Shown here: positions 34,382 to 34,816 of the stretch, piece by piece
Layout of the letters: each line of letters begins with the position of its first letter
How positions within the stretch are numbered: the stretch's first letter is position 1
NCBI GenBank assembly: GCA_018712385.1
Contig: DVHC01000025.1
Span: forward strand, 1 to 34,816
DNA length: 34,816 nucleotides
Direction of reading: 5' to 3'
Origin: Candidatus Onthousia excrementipullorum
Lineage (GTDB): Bacteria; Bacillota_I; Bacilli_A; RF39; UBA660
Notes under the pieces: generated by a model
Databases searched by the model: none
What the model saw: only the letters and a program-made list of their open reading frames with translations
Told to the model about the DNA's origin: nothing
Position numbers and translations under genes: made by a program

Positions 34382-34401
34382 AGAAATATCACAGCCTTTC
34401 T

Positions 34402-34429
34402 ATTATATTTTAAAATACTTTTTCCACAA
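34402..34429 (-). promoter_or_regulatory. Possible promoter of the Cse60-like gene
   Basis: Minus strand: TTGTGG, 16 bp, TATAAT. The -35 falls in a TCCACA/TGTGGA hairpin. A vegetative-type promoter, not an obvious sigma-E one. Confidence 0.5.
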
Positions 34430-34437
34430 AAAATGTG

Positions 34438-34472
34438 GAAAAAAGCAAAGAGAATTTTTTTTCTTCTTTGCT
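34438..34472 (-). terminator. Terminator after the methyltransferase fragment
   Basis: On the minus strand AGCAAAGA pairs with TCTTTGCT across a 13-base A-rich loop, then TTTTTT. It starts 4 bp after the stop codon of the fragment. Confidence 0.75.
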
Positions 34473-34475
34473 TGT

Positions 34476-34703
34476 TTATTTTTTTCTACCTATATATAAT
34501 ACATGGCTACTATACCCTGCTAAATCTTTTCTCTCACAACTTTTATAATGGTAATCTAGCCATACTTTAAACTCTTCATCATTTAAATCATTTACATAGT
34601 CACGTAAAATAGCACTCAGTCCATCAGTTGCAACAGTTGTAATATAATCTAATGGGTATTCTTTCATTAGTCTATTAAAATCTTCAATAGACCTGTTCGG
34701 CAA
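34476..34703 (-). pseudogene. C-terminal fragment of a class I SAM-dependent methyltransferase
   Basis: The open frame gives 75 residues from a TTG without a ribosome site. TVATDGLSAILRDYVNDL then VWLDYHYKSCERKDLAGYSS and LYIGRK match, from memory, the last ~70 residues of a common Firmicute methyltransferase family whose members are about 240-270 residues. The SAM-binding N-terminal part is absent: the frame is closed by TGA eight codons before the TTG, and a plus-strand gene begins just beyond. The most likely reading is a truncated remnant, kept next to its original terminator. A short stand-alone protein remains possible. Confidence 0.55.
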
Positions 34704-34705
34704 GG

Positions 34706-34733
34706 TTATTGAACAAAATAGTCAAAATATGAT
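34706..34733 (+). promoter_or_regulatory. Possible promoter of the gene at the right edge
   Basis: TTATTG, 16 bp, TATGAT, about 30 bp before the ATG cluster at 34763-34774. Weak -35; other alignments are possible. Confidence 0.35.
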
Positions 34734-34762
34734 ATCATTGATTCAAGAATATAAAAGTGGTG

Positions 34763-34816
34763 ATGATAATGATGTATATATTAATAGCACTTATAGGAAT
34801 AATAGTAGGTATGCTT
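34763..34816 (+). CDS. Start of a membrane-anchored protein, cut by the window end
   Basis: Up to 18 codons are visible. ATG occurs at 34763, 34769 and 34772, and the later two are better spaced from AGTGGTGAT. The protein starts MMYILIALIGIIVGML, an N-terminal membrane anchor. Several families begin this way (RNase Y, RmuC, YneF among them), so no name is possible. Confidence 0.5.
   Translation, partial: MIMMYILIALIGIIVGML

Overview
The window is about 34.8 kb of A+T-rich DNA from a low-GC Gram-positive bacterium of the Bacillota. It most likely comes from an uncultured gut member of the Bacilli. TGA is used as a stop and TGG as Trp, so this is the standard bacterial code and not the Mycoplasma code. 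Shine-Dalgarno sites are strong and promoters look like sigma-A. A gene resembling the sporulation protein Cse60, sortase substrates, MurM/FemX-type enzymes and a T-box leader all fit a walled Firmicute. The taxonomic call is inference.

Layout. From 0.2 to 10.9 kb a minus-strand block runs pcrA -> intracellular leucine-rich-repeat protein -> 96-residue protein -> AAA ATPase/DUF4143 -> two tandem sugar-nucleotidyltransferase paralogues -> ligA -> ATP-grasp protein. The usual pcrA-ligA pairing is thus interrupted by accessory genes. From 10.9 to 15.5 kb there is a cell-surface module: a thioester-domain adhesin with four CnaB repeats and a VPFTG sorting signal, its sortase, and a membrane protein, followed by a DUF2935-like gene. 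From 15.6 to 18.7 kb lie trmB, a lipoprotein, an acidic disordered protein, and DUF948 and YtxH proteins.

From 18.7 to 28.9 kb is a cell-wall region with four FemABX-family aminoacyl transferases, a MurJ/SpoVB-type flippase, an S66 LD-carboxypeptidase, a nucleotidyltransferase and a second AAA/DUF4143 ATPase. Flippase, FemX, nucleotidyltransferase and carboxypeptidase form one tightly coupled operon. The likely joint role is building, exporting and trimming a branched peptidoglycan precursor.

From 29.3 to 33.2 kb is pheST behind a phenylalanine T-box. Two copies of a ~360-bp element flank pheST and a 196-residue gene. Each copy encodes, on the minus strand, a 25-27 residue hydrophobic peptide with a strong RBS behind a Shine-Dalgarno-masking hairpin. 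A perfect sigma-A promoter on the plus strand drives a short convergent RNA into the shared terminator. This layout matches a type I toxin-antitoxin system (par/fst-like organisation), but the peptides do not resemble a family I recognise. It is the strongest candidate for an undescribed system here. The right end holds a Cse60-like gene, a C-terminal fragment of a SAM methyltransferase, and the start of a membrane protein cut by the window edge.
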